The notes: generated from the letters alone by a model not told the origin. DNA of 64,000 nt from Calothrix sp. PCC 7103 (GCF_000331305.1 NZ_KB217478.1:5243595-5307594); one strand, 5' to 3'; shown: positions 1 through 6,911, numbered from the stretch's first letter. Numbers and translations: made by a program.

Positions 1-93
1 CTTTCTTTGGTACTTTCTATTGACCAACAAACTGCCTGAACGGTAGAGTCGGTAAGCTTCTGTAACACTCATCCCGCGAGGTGTAATACTCAT
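1..93 (-). CDS. DUF262 (GmrSD-like) protein, N-terminal fragment
   Basis: Only the first 31 codons are inside the window; the gene continues off the left edge. The N-terminus contains SVTEAYRLYRSGSLLVNRKYQRK, the helix plus 'NRxYQRK' signature at the start of DUF262/GmrSD N-terminal domains, which are ParB/Srx-like nucleotide-hydrolysing modules in type IV restriction proteins. An ATG at the right end and an upstream AT-rich gap support the start. The link to DNA restriction is family knowledge only; the catalytic part cannot be seen. It heads a group of defence-like and toxin-antitoxin genes. Confidence 0.6.
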   Translation of the reverse strand, partial: MSITPRGMSVTEAYRLYRSGSLLVNRKYQRK

Positions 94-321
94 ACTTAAT
101 TAAAATACGATTTGTCAACCTCAATTATACTAAATTAATCAGTAATATTTAACACTCTATATAATTTTGTCTTATAGTATTTATACGCAGTGAGGATGCT
201 AAAATTTTGAGAAAAAGCTCGTTTCAACTACGTTCGTTAACGTAGCATAAAAATGCTTAGTACATCAAAACAGGGAAGTTCAGCTTAAACTAGAGTTACT
301 ACCAATACTAGGTTTATTTGC

Positions 322-543
322 ATGAAGTCGCTGCAAGACTATACAATCGTTATCCATCCTAATGACAATAGTACATTTGTAGCTTACGTCCCTGCCATTC
401 TTGGCTGTCACGCTTGGGGACAAACTCTGGATGAAGCGCACGCTGAAATTACTAACGTTTTCGAGATGATACAAGAAGAATATGCCGAAGAAGGACTCGT
501 AATGCCTGAAGATGTTGAACTGGTGATCGTGAATGCCAGCTAA
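322..543 (+). CDS. Solitary HicB-family antitoxin-like protein
   Basis: This 73-residue protein has the HicB fold pattern: a first strand (YTIVIHPNDNSTFVAYVPAILGCHAWGQT) followed by the helix TLDEAHAEITNVFEMIQEEYAEEG and a final strand. It resembles the short HicB proteins that have no C-terminal DNA-binding domain. HicB neutralises the HicA RNase. No HicA-sized reading frame lies on either side: the upstream 230 bases look empty and a MazF-like gene on the other strand follows 3 bases later. It is therefore an orphan or has a partner elsewhere. The fold assignment is good; antitoxin function is inferred. Confidence 0.75.
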   Translation: MKSLQDYTIVIHPNDNSTFVAYVPAILGCHAWGQTLDEAHAEITNVFEMIQEEYAEEGLVMPEDVELVIVNAS

Positions 544-546
544 ATA

Positions 547-972
547 CTATTTTGGACTTTTACCTCGTTCTAAAGCTTTAGATGTTGAAGGAGGTTCGGG
601 AGACTTTTGTAAAATATTAATAATTGCAGCAATAACTTGATTAAGTTTTTCTTCGTTAACCTTGCCTATAAATCGAATTACGTTACTTTTATCCACTGTG
701 GCAATAATATTAGAGCGGATGTAACAAGGACTTAAATTGAGCTTACCAATATTAAAATCTTGGTCTTCTAACCTTATTTCGTTCTCTCTGCCCGGTTTGC
801 TAGTAATTGGACAGACCAGAATATTATCTTTATCAGATTCTGCAATTATTAAAGCAGGTCGTCTCTTTGTAGTAGGTGCATCCGAAAATGGAAAAGGTAC
901 TGAGACTACATCACCTTTAATTAAATTCTCTATAAATCCTTCCAAGCTTCGTCTTCCTCCGGATTTAGCCAA
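547..972 (-). CDS. MazF/PemK-family toxin (endoribonuclease)
   Basis: The protein has the PemK/MazF core: KGDVVSVPFPFSD near residue 19, RRPALIIAE, ILVCPITS, and the helical end NEEKLNQVIAAIINIL. MazF toxins cut single-stranded RNA. The ATG lies inside the end of the upstream gene (43-base overlap). The conserved domain begins only at about residue 18, so a later non-ATG start close to the upstream stop codon is possible. The C-terminal 20 residues (PEPPSTSKALERGKSPK) are a non-conserved basic tail. It is co-directional with a small antitoxin-like gene, which fits a type II toxin-antitoxin pair. Confidence 0.8.
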   Translation of the reverse strand: MAKSGGRRSLEGFIENLIKGDVVSVPFPFSDAPTTKRRPALIIAESDKDNILVCPITSKPGRENEIRLEDQDFNIGKLNLSPCYIRSNIIATVDKSNVIRFIGKVNEEKLNQVIAAIINILQKSPEPPSTSKALERGKSPK

Positions 973-1208
973 ACCTTGCTTAGTGATGATTCACTCAACT
1001 CCATAAAATCTTTTACTAGGTGAGCGTCATCTAATTCATTTAACTGTAAGTCTTTTACTTGCTCAATAGTTAGTCCAGTTAGTTTTGCTACTAAATTTAT
1101 GTCTATACCCTCGTACAGCATGTTAACGGCTACCTGGTTTAAGCCCTGCTGCAAACCTTGCTCCCATGCTTCGCGTACTGTTTTATCCTGAATTGCAAAT
1201 TCTTGCAT
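930..1208 (-). CDS. Chimeric antitoxin: Rpn-type tail plus MazE-like tail
   Basis: This 92-residue protein reads as two pieces. Residues 1-58 (REAWEQGLQQGLNQVAVNMLYEGIDINLVAKLTGLTIEQVKDLQ) match the C-terminal helix pair common in cyanobacterial Rpn/PD-(D/E)XK transposase-like proteins. The last 24 residues (from MELSESSLSKVW to EEDEAWKDL) look like the acidic toxin-binding tail of cyanobacterial MazF antitoxins. It overlaps the MazF gene. An internal ATG at 1002-1004 could give a minimal antitoxin tail alone. Family assignment of both halves is from pattern memory; the fusion itself is visible as one uninterrupted frame. Confidence 0.55.
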   Translation of the reverse strand: MQEFAIQDKTVREAWEQGLQQGLNQVAVNMLYEGIDINLVAKLTGLTIEQVKDLQLNELDDAHLVKDFMELSESSLSKVWLNPEEDEAWKDL

Positions 1209-1444
1209 GGTTTTTTGAACGTTAAATTCTAATTTAAGTATACCTCACAAATAGTCAGGAAGGAAATTTTGTATTAATGCCACGTCTAGGTATTTACCGC
1301 TCATGTCACTACTTTTGTAAAGGCGCCTGTATTCATGTCAGTATGTGAAGCATAATCAAGCTTAAACCTTGCTTATACGCTTTGATAAACGCAGTTAGTT
1401 ATCTACAATAGCTAAGTAAGGGTGTTTAGTAACGGAAGTAAAAC

Positions 1445-2092
1445 TTGATAATCCTGTGTACTCACAACAGTGGAGGGGTAGGTAAAAGTACCTTGGCTAT
1501 TCATGCTGCTGGTGCTTTAATTGCTTCGTCAGAGAAAACGCTTATGATAGACTGCGATGAGCAATCTGATTCATGGCAATTTTATACTGGTAGAATACCA
1601 ACTCAAGCTCAGGATGCTGATACAGATGGTTACAGGGCAGTTATCTCTAACAAAGAACGTAAGACTATTAAGGCTTTAGCTTTAAAAGGATTCGACCATA
1701 TTGTTTTAGATATTGATACTCCTCTAAAAAATACAGTTCAAGTTATTGTGGGCAACAACCCTGACCTTGTATTAGTGCCTGTAAATAAGTCTCAAGAACT
1801 CAAAGCATTACGTAATCTTCCAAAAACATTAAAAGTTGTTTCTCAACTCGCGAAGCCTGGTTTTTCCCCAAAAGTTATTGTTGTTCCTCTTGGAGTGGCA
1901 CAAGAAAGCATTTTAGAGGTGATTGATAAGATAGATGCAAAGAATAAGCCAAATACCTGTAGAGTTGCTAATGCAATGCCTGATTTACAGGATAAAATGC
2001 AATTAGCTATCTATAAAGATAGAAATTATATTTGGAGTTATGAAGGGTACGAGTATCTGCTTGTATATTTCAACTCGCTAATCAAAACTTAA
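1445..2092 (+). CDS. ParA/MinD-family ATPase with atypical Walker A
   Basis: This is a 215-residue P-loop ATPase. The Walker A region reads HNSGGVGKSTL, with catalytic-type K14; the usual 'signature lysine' of ParA proteins (KGGxGKT) is a serine at residue 9. LMIDCDEQSDSWQFY follows as the switch I-like segment and FDHIVLDIDTPL (D89) as Walker B. The start is TTG at 1445: an in-frame stop lies directly upstream and GGAAG at 1434-1438 gives a properly spaced ribosome site. It is followed 11 bases later by an RHH-like gene and then a nuclease-like gene, all on one strand. Partition or assembly of a DNA-bound complex is inferred, not shown. Confidence 0.8.
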   Translation: MIILCTHNSGGVGKSTLAIHAAGALIASSEKTLMIDCDEQSDSWQFYTGRIPTQAQDADTDGYRAVISNKERKTIKALALKGFDHIVLDIDTPLKNTVQVIVGNNPDLVLVPVNKSQELKALRNLPKTLKVVSQLAKPGFSPKVIVVPLGVAQESILEVIDKIDAKNKPNTCRVANAMPDLQDKMQLAIYKDRNYIWSYEGYEYLLVYFNSLIKT

Positions 2093-2103
2093 AGGAGATA
2101 GGT

Positions 2104-2571
2104 ATGTCTGTAAGTAACTACAACAATCAATCAGAGGATTATATCGTTGAACAAGCTATTGCCGAAGGTTTGCAGCAAGCGGCTGAAGCGGAACCAGTAT
2201 TAGAAGTTACGCTTGAGTTTGACGACGAGCAATTAAAAAAAATTCAGCAACTGACGCTAGCTTTAGAATTATCTGTTACTGATTTATTAGATACAGCTGT
2301 TGGATATGTTTACTTTAATCGAGATGACGAAGAAGTTAAAAAACTGTTGGAGGAATGTGTAAACAAAGCTAAAAACAATTCAGTTGAAGATGAATATAAT
2401 CTAAATTTTGTAACATCTATAGCACGCTTTAAAAAATTGGTATTAACAGCTTTAGTTGCTCACAAACTTCGAGTATTGGGAATGACAGATAACATTTATG
2501 AATGTGTTACCACAGGAATAAATTTGCTTTATGAAAGATTAATTACACACAAAACCAAAGTTGCAAGTTAA
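2104..2571 (+). CDS. Small acidic protein with ribbon-helix-helix-like segment
   Basis: I do not recognise a named family. Residues 33-70 (LEVTLEFD, DEQLKKIQQLTLALEL, SVTDLLDTAVGYVYF) have the strand-helix-turn-helix order of ribbon-helix-helix DNA-binding proteins such as CopG or ParG. A second helical half follows (from FVTSIARFKKL). A strong ribosome site, AAAGGAGAT, precedes the ATG. The position between a ParA-like ATPase and a nuclease-like gene suggests a partner of the ATPase. Overall it is acidic, unlike many RHH repressors, so a protein-protein role is equally possible. Confidence 0.55.
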   Translation: MSVSNYNNQSEDYIVEQAIAEGLQQAAEAEPVLEVTLEFDDEQLKKIQQLTLALELSVTDLLDTAVGYVYFNRDDEEVKKLLEECVNKAKNNSVEDEYNLNFVTSIARFKKLVLTALVAHKLRVLGMTDNIYECVTTGINLLYERLITHKTKVAS

Positions 2572-2581
2572 TGCATTAATA

Positions 2582-3037
2582 ATGGATTACATTGAAACTA
2601 GCGCATTAATTGATGGAATTATCTATTCTGATTCGTCTGTCAAGCAAGACCTTGGGCGCCGCTTTGCTGTCTATCTTGGTTTAACTCCAGGTTCAGCAGG
2701 GGCAGATGATGGGATTGATGGAGAAGGAGAAATAAATGGGGAAAAAATTTATTTTCAATCTAAATTATCCCGAAAGTCTCTAGATGCTTCGTATGTAGCG
2801 GATTTTTGGGGTAACATATCAATTTATCAAGCAAGTATTGGCGTATTATTGGCTGGTGTTGGTTATACACCTGGTTTTATGTCGAAGTTAAATAAATGTC
2901 CAAATATAGATAAGTTGAAAATTCATTTACTTACATTAGAAGATGTTTTTACAGAGAGTTCTATTTTTGCACAAGCTGTATTAAATTTACCTCCACTACG
3001 AGATTTAAGTAGTGGTGAGTGGGCACGCTTTAAATAG
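2582..3037 (+). CDS. Putative PD-(D/E)XK nuclease (Mrr-like core)
   Basis: The protein has about 151 residues. The segment LGRRFAVYLGLTPGSAGADDGIDGEGEINGEKIYFQSKL fits a restriction-endonuclease fold: GIDG carries the first acidic residue (D46) and FQSK supplies the Q-x-K motif (Q59, K61), as in Mrr-type domains. The frame is open back to a TTG at 2561, inside the previous gene, but the ATG at 2582 is a more natural start, 8 bases after that gene's stop codon. It is the last gene of the ParA / RHH-like / nuclease cassette. No DNA-recognition domain is visible, so targeting might depend on the neighbours. DNA cleavage is inferred. Confidence 0.55.
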   Translation: MDYIETSALIDGIIYSDSSVKQDLGRRFAVYLGLTPGSAGADDGIDGEGEINGEKIYFQSKLSRKSLDASYVADFWGNISIYQASIGVLLAGVGYTPGFMSKLNKCPNIDKLKIHLLTLEDVFTESSIFAQAVLNLPPLRDLSSGEWARFK

Positions 3038-3144
3038 AATCAAAATTAGCAAGACGATTGATGCGCGGCGCCGACCTGGCTATAGCTATTTCGCTCACAT
3101 CGCAAAAATCAAGATTTATACATTGAAATTTATACGTTGAAAAC

Positions 3145-3660
3145 TTAACCTGCGGCTTCAAGTGATTGTCGAATGTCCTTGAAGAGCAAAAGCAGGTGCA
3201 GGGGATTGCTTGGAGATTCTTCCATGCCGAATTTGAGGTAAAAGGCGCGGGCTTCGTCGTCTTTAGCATGGACAAGAAAAGCGCGACCGCCAATGGTTTC
3301 AGCCCCCGCCAGGGAACGGCGTAGTGCGTTGCGGAACATGGCTTTACCTAAGCCTTTTCCCTGTTCGGCTTTGTCTATGGCAAACCGCGCCATAAGGATA
3401 ACTGGCACGGGATAACGCCCCTGCCCTTTCATGACACGAGCGGGCACATCGTCTGGCGATGCAGATGCAGGGGCAAGGCTGTAATAACCAATGACGCGCT
3501 CGGCGCGGGTCAGGACATACGTTCTGGCTCCTCCGCTTGCCTGATTTTGCAAAGCATATTTGATCAGGAAATCATTAAGTGGCGGTTTGCCACAATCAAA
3601 ATCCGTAATGATATGACTTTTGGCAAGCAGAATAGGCTCATTTAAAGGCTCACTTTGCAT
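3145..3660 (-). CDS. GNAT acetyltransferase toxin (TacT/AtaT type)
   Basis: This 171-residue protein has the acetyl-CoA-binding loop QGKGLG at residues 100-105 and the catalytic-type tyrosine in AFYLKFGME (Y141). FDCGKPPLNDFLIKYALQNQ near the N-terminus is typical of GNAT toxins paired with DUF1778 antitoxins. Such enzymes acetylate charged aminoacyl-tRNA and stop translation (family knowledge). It lies 32 bases downstream of the DUF1778 gene on the same strand. The base composition is clearly more GC-rich than the flanking genes, which suggests acquisition by transfer. Confidence 0.88.
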   Translation of the reverse strand: MQSEPLNEPILLAKSHIITDFDCGKPPLNDFLIKYALQNQASGGARTYVLTRAERVIGYYSLAPASASPDDVPARVMKGQGRYPVPVILMARFAIDKAEQGKGLGKAMFRNALRRSLAGAETIGGRAFLVHAKDDEARAFYLKFGMEESPSNPLHLLLLFKDIRQSLEAAG

Positions 3661-3692
3661 TAAAACAATTCCGGTTCCTTACATTCCTTACA

Positions 3693-3974
3693 TTAGAACG
3701 GTTCTGGTTCGCTAAAGAGTTGCTGTAATTCTGGAACGACTTTCGGAGGCGCGTCAAGACGTTCACAAAACGCTTCCCACTGGTCGGGCGGCAAGCGAAA
3801 CTCGGTTTGATACATAAGAATAACATTCGCAGCATCAAGCGATGCTTGCAGGACAAACTTGCTTACATTCGTGTGCTGGACTCGTGCCGCTTCTGCTAGT
3901 ATTGCCTTTTCCTGCTCCGTTGCGCGAATGGAAAGCCGCGTTTCTTTTGGTGTAGCTGCTGCTGCCTCAAACAT
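3693..3974 (-). CDS. DUF1778 antitoxin (TacA-like)
   Basis: This 93-residue protein has the ribbon-helix-helix N-terminus of DUF1778: KETRLSIRATEQEKAILAEAA then HTNVSKFVLQASLDAA. A toxin-neutralising tail follows (FRLPPDQWEAFCERLDAPPKVVPELQQLFSEPEPF). DUF1778 proteins repress their own operon and bind the GNAT toxin. The ATG is 282 bases from the stop and is followed by the toxin gene. Its GC content is raised like the toxin's, so the pair probably arrived together. Confidence 0.9.
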   Translation of the reverse strand: MFEAAAATPKETRLSIRATEQEKAILAEAARVQHTNVSKFVLQASLDAANVILMYQTEFRLPPDQWEAFCERLDAPPKVVPELQQLFSEPEPF

Positions 3975-4210
3975 AATTTTTTCCTATAGCTCTCCTTGTA
4001 TTCCCAATGTACACCCAATTACTCAAAACTGCAATCTATTTGAATAGGATGAACACCGCTAATAATTTAGGATGGTATATTGACTTGGCAATTAAGACTT
4101 TAAACTACAGGATTAAGTAGGCACGGTGCCGAACTACCTTGATAATGTGTTGTATGTAAATGGAATTCACAATTTGCTGTATCCAAAGCTACATCAAAAA
4201 TTCTCTTCTG

Positions 4211-4400
4211 AGGGAAGAAGAAGATGACGATGAACAAGAACAAACAGAAACTTGGGAATTTCTTCGCAAAGCGTTAGATGAAGACCGTCTTTCAAATAGA
4301 CCGTTATTCCCATGAGTCAAGTTGCATTGCTAGACTCCGGTCCTTTGGGAATGGTGACAAATCCAAAAGCATCTTCCACAGAAGTTATTGAAGGCAGGCG
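4211..4400 (+). pseudogene. Decayed copy of antitoxin/VapC-type toxin module
   Basis: The segment matches 6807-6990 almost base for base. It holds the last 37 or so codons of the antitoxin, the ATGA overlap, and the first 25 or so codons of the PIN toxin (MSQVALLDSGPLGMVTNP). Both ends are truncated: nothing like the antitoxin's start lies to the left, and the toxin similarity ends around a GGCGCC at 4397. Most differences from the intact copy fall at third codon positions, so this copy diverged as a working gene before it was lost. The 3975-4577 gap otherwise contains only this remnant, the one at 4481 and low-complexity sequence. Confidence 0.75.
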
Positions 4401-4480
4401 CCAATTTTAACCTCTCTGTGTTCTCTGCGTCTCTGTGGTAAAAAAAATTAATCACAGGCGGGACACCTGTTCCACAAGAG

Positions 4481-4533
4481 GATATTTTTCAAAGCTGGAC
4501 ATTTTTCTAAAAAATCGGCAGCTTTATTAAATA
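4481..4533 (-). pseudogene. Remnant of nucleotidyltransferase 3' end
   Basis: The bases resemble the last codons of the nucleotidyltransferase gene at 7463-8008 (translation on the minus strand ..KAADFLEKCPALKNI..). The order toxin remnant, then a short hairpin-rich spacer, then this tail is the same as at 6.9-7.5 kb. The 4.2-4.5 kb stretch therefore appears to be a shrunken second copy of that locus. Where the intact copy has GGCGCC (7508-7513), this one has GGCAGC. Confidence 0.55.
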
Positions 4534-4577
4534 AAGCCAATGTGTTTCCAGTTAGCCGATCCGTTTAGTGAGAGGTG

Positions 4578-4955
4578 CTAGGACACTATACCTGAATGCC
4601 CAGCTATAATTTGCCAAGTTCCGTCTCCAGACTGAGACCAAACCCTGGTAAAACGAAAAATGCCATTTGTGGGTGTGCCATTATAGCTGCCCGATAGTTG
4701 CATTTTTACTGAGACTATCGCCACATCACCTGTTAATAAAATATGCTGCTCGGAAGCTAACAACGAGTTGAGTTTAAGGGCGCCTGATTTGTGACCCGCT
4801 AAATCCTCCTCTTTACTTACCACATGTCCCTGGTGGTTTGTAAAAATTAATCGAGATGATAGCAGTTCATCTAGTGCTTTCACATCAGAGTGAAGCATTG
4901 CCAGCCTGAGCTTTTCTTCTGCCTCGATGATTTGATGCTCAATTTGATTATCCAT
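4578..4955 (-). CDS. NTF2-like / DUF4440 protein
   Basis: This 125-residue protein has the cone-shaped NTF2-like pattern: the N-terminal helix EHQIIEAEEKLRLAMLHSDVKALDELLSSRLIF, then FTNHQGHVVSKEEDLAGH and the closing strands FRFTRVWSQSGDGTWQIIAGHSG. These domains bind small hydrophobic ligands or act as small enzymes; the substrate cannot be told here. Its ATG shares one base with the stop codon of clpP (TAATG), so translation is probably coupled to clpP. I know no established functional link between the two. Confidence 0.75.
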   Translation of the reverse strand: MDNQIEHQIIEAEEKLRLAMLHSDVKALDELLSSRLIFTNHQGHVVSKEEDLAGHKSGALKLNSLLASEQHILLTGDVAIVSVKMQLSGSYNGTPTNGIFRFTRVWSQSGDGTWQIIAGHSGIVS

Positions 4956-5566
4956 TATCTTGCCGCTATTAGTTCGGGATGAATCGTCAGAGTCGGGCGC
5001 TCGATGACCCGATCTACCAAGCCATACTCTACTGCCTCTTGTGCCGACATAAAGAAGTCTCGGTCGGTGTCTTGCTCAATTTGCTCTTGGGATTTCCCCG
5101 TATAGTTAGCCATCCGCTCATTGATCTGCCGTTTCAGGTAGATAATTTCCTTGGCTTGAATCTCAATATCCACAGCCTGACCCTGCGCGCCACCAGAAGG
5201 CTGGTGAATCATAATCCGCGAACTTGGTAAACTGCTGCGCTTGCCTTTAGCACCCGCACCGAGTAAAAAGGCGCCCATACTGGCTGCCATGCCATAGCAA
5301 ATCGTGCAAACATCTGGACGAATATGGTTCATCGTGTCATAAATGCCTAAACCTGCTACCACAGAACCACCAGGAGAATTGATGTACAGATAAATATCCT
5401 TTTGGGGGTCTTCTGCTTCTAAAAACAGCATTTGTGCCACAATTCGGTTAGCTGTATCCGAATCAATTGCTTCTGCTAGAAAAATAATCCGTTCTCGCAG
5501 CAAGCGAGAGTAAATATCGAAGGCTCTTTCACCCCGACTCGATTGTTCAATTACGGTAGGAATCAT
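4955..5566 (-). CDS. clpP: ATP-dependent Clp protease proteolytic subunit
   Basis: This is a 203-residue serine peptidase with the complete triad: S96 in [10 protein letters not shown]121 in MIHQPSGG and D170 in [10 protein letters not shown]. It has the family's usual length and an N-terminal [25 protein letters not shown]. ClpP forms a double-heptamer chamber that degrades proteins unfolded by ClpX or ClpC. Cyanobacteria carry several clpP genes plus an inactive clpR; this one keeps all catalytic residues. It is transcribed with an NTF2-like gene that overlaps its stop codon. It is not next to clpX or clpR in this window. Confidence 0.95.
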   Translation of the reverse strand: MIPTVIEQSSRGERAFDIYSRLLRERIIFLAEAIDSDTANRIVAQMLFLEAEDPQKDIYLYINSPGGSVVAGLGIYDTMNHIRPDVCTICYGMAASMGAFLLGAGAKGKRSSLPSSRIMIHQPSGGAQGQAVDIEIQAKEIIYLKRQINERMANYTGKSQEQIEQDTDRDFFMSAQEAVEYGLVDRVIERPTLTIHPELIAAR

Positions 5567-5654
5567 AATGTGAAGTTCTCCAATGAAGTGGACGATTGGG
5601 TAATGGAACTTTTAATCGATTATCAATTGCCCATTACCAGTTTGCGACAGAATT

Positions 5655-6083
5655 TTAAGCCACCAATGCTAATACATCTTCGATTTCTAGCAGACGCTTG
5701 AGGTAGGATACGCTCTTCTTCCATCTGTAGCTCATGGTCATGCTGCTTTGAACATCAAGAGCCGTTTGAATTAGCGTTAGCTTCACTCTAGTCCCCTGCT
5801 GCTCCAGCCTAAAGCAGACGCGAGATGGCACAGTTCCAGTTATATTGGATGAGCTAACGGTATAAGAAAGTAGTTGCGGCGCCTGGGATTCCAATACTTC
5901 ACCAACGTTTTCGGTCTCGCCGTCTTGGTTGACATGCTCCACGGATGAACCCACCTGCCAGTCAGACTGAAGTTGCCCGCCTTCCCAATACTGCTGGGTG
6001 AATTGTTCGCTGACGATCGCTTCCCAAAGTTGTTCGAGCGTGGTCGCAATATAGGTCACGTAAACGAAGGTGGGTTTATTCAT
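5655..6083 (-). CDS. SRPBCC / AHSA1-family protein
   Basis: This 142-residue protein has the START-like opening FVYVTYIATTLEQLWEAIVSEQFTQQYW and the hydrophobic-cavity pattern of AHSA1 proteins. It lies 27 bases downstream of an ArsR-type regulator on the same strand, a pairing often seen in bacteria in which the SRPBCC protein and the repressor form an autoregulated operon. The ligand is unknown. GGCGCC at 5878-5883 lies inside it. Confidence 0.85.
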   Translation of the reverse strand: MNKPTFVYVTYIATTLEQLWEAIVSEQFTQQYWEGGQLQSDWQVGSSVEHVNQDGETENVGEVLESQAPQLLSYTVSSSNITGTVPSRVCFRLEQQGTRVKLTLIQTALDVQSSMTMSYRWKKSVSYLKRLLEIEDVLALVA

Positions 6084-6110
6084 GTTTAGTCTCCTTGGTA
6101 TTTCTAGTTG

Positions 6111-6425
6111 TCAACCTTCGAGATTTCGCTTTAATTGACTCAATGCATCTAGTTGATGCCGTTCATATTTACTCAACCAGCGATCGTAAATCTCCTGAAT
6201 CGGTACTGCGTTAAGGTAATGCAGTTTTTCTCGGCCATGCCAGACGACGACAACCAGATTTGCTGCCTCTAGTAACGTCAGATGTTTTGTCACGGCTTGC
6301 CGCGTCATGTCAAGGTATTCGCACAGTTCGTTTAACGTTTGTCCATTATGGGCGTACAACTGGTCGAGCAACTTTCTCCGACTCGGATCGGCAAGAGCTT
6401 TAAACACTGCATCCATATTTCTCAT
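6111..6425 (-). CDS. ArsR-family winged-helix repressor
   Basis: The protein has about 104 residues. MDAVFKALADPSRRKLLDQLYAHNGQTLNELCEYLDMTRQAVTKHLTLLEAANLV is a textbook ArsR winged helix, with recognition helix TRQAVTKHLTLL. No metal-binding cysteine pair is present, so this is the SRPBCC-partner type rather than a metal sensor. The frame opens at a TTG further out (6434), but the ATG at 6423-6425 gives the usual MRNMDAVF start. A perfect inverted repeat directly upstream (6429-6448) is a likely self-operator. Confidence 0.88.
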   Translation of the reverse strand: MRNMDAVFKALADPSRRKLLDQLYAHNGQTLNELCEYLDMTRQAVTKHLTLLEAANLVVVVWHGREKLHYLNAVPIQEIYDRWLSKYERHQLDALSQLKRNLEG

Positions 6426-6428
6426 TAT

Positions 6429-6448
6429 ATGCAACCTTTTAGTTGCAT
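6429..6448. promoter_or_regulatory. Probable operator of the ArsR-type repressor
   Basis: ATGCAAC-6 bases-GTTGCAT is a perfect 7+7 inverted repeat ending 3 bases before the repressor's ATG. Its size and symmetry suit a winged-helix dimer, and binding there would block the ribosome site or promoter. This is inference from position and symmetry. Confidence 0.5.
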
Positions 6449-6572
6449 GTCAAGCAATTTAATCAAATCAAAAGTACCTGAGTGTTGTCAACCCCGACTG
6501 GCTATGAGTTTCAGACATGAAGAATCGACATTTATGCTATCTTTGTACTAATACTTTAAAAGTGTAGCTTTT

Positions 6573-6911
6573 ATGCAAGCAGATAAATATCCATTTGCCC
6601 AAGAACTGATTACCGATACTCAAGGGAATATTCGTAAGGTAGTAATAGATTTTAACGATTATCAACATTTACTTAAAGCGCTAGAAGTTAGAGGGTTAAC
6701 CCAAACAAGCGTAAAAACCCCACCGAAAAGCCTACTTAGTCAGGAAGAACTTGATAAATTTGACCCAGTGAAGCAACATGAAGCTTTGAGCAAGTTAATG
6801 CAAGAATGGGAAGAAGAAGATGAGGATGAACAAGAACAAACAGAAACTTGGGAATTTCTTCGTAAAGCGTTAGATGAAGATCGTCTTTCTAATAGACCAT
6901 TATTCCCATGA
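6573..6911 (+). CDS. Antitoxin of a VapC-type (PIN) module
   Basis: This 112-residue protein starts with YPFAQELITDTQGNIRKVVIDFNDYQHLLKALE, the short DNA-binding or dimerisation head of cyanobacterial PIN-toxin antitoxins. It ends with a very acidic segment (WEEEDEDEQEQTETWEFLRKALDEDRL) that would bind the toxin. Its stop codon overlaps the toxin's ATG (ATGA), the usual translational coupling. A shortened relative of its 3' half lies at 4211. The partner toxin is frameshifted, so this antitoxin may now be an orphan. Confidence 0.75.
   Translation: MQADKYPFAQELITDTQGNIRKVVIDFNDYQHLLKALEVRGLTQTSVKTPPKSLLSQEELDKFDPVKQHEALSKLMQEWEEEDEDEQEQTETWEFLRKALDEDRLSNRPLFP

Noticed and set aside
1280-1350. 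Short plus-strand frame starting MPRLGIYRSCHYF
   Set aside because: It has only about 23 codons, no ribosome site and ends before any recognisable motif; probably chance or a tiny relic.
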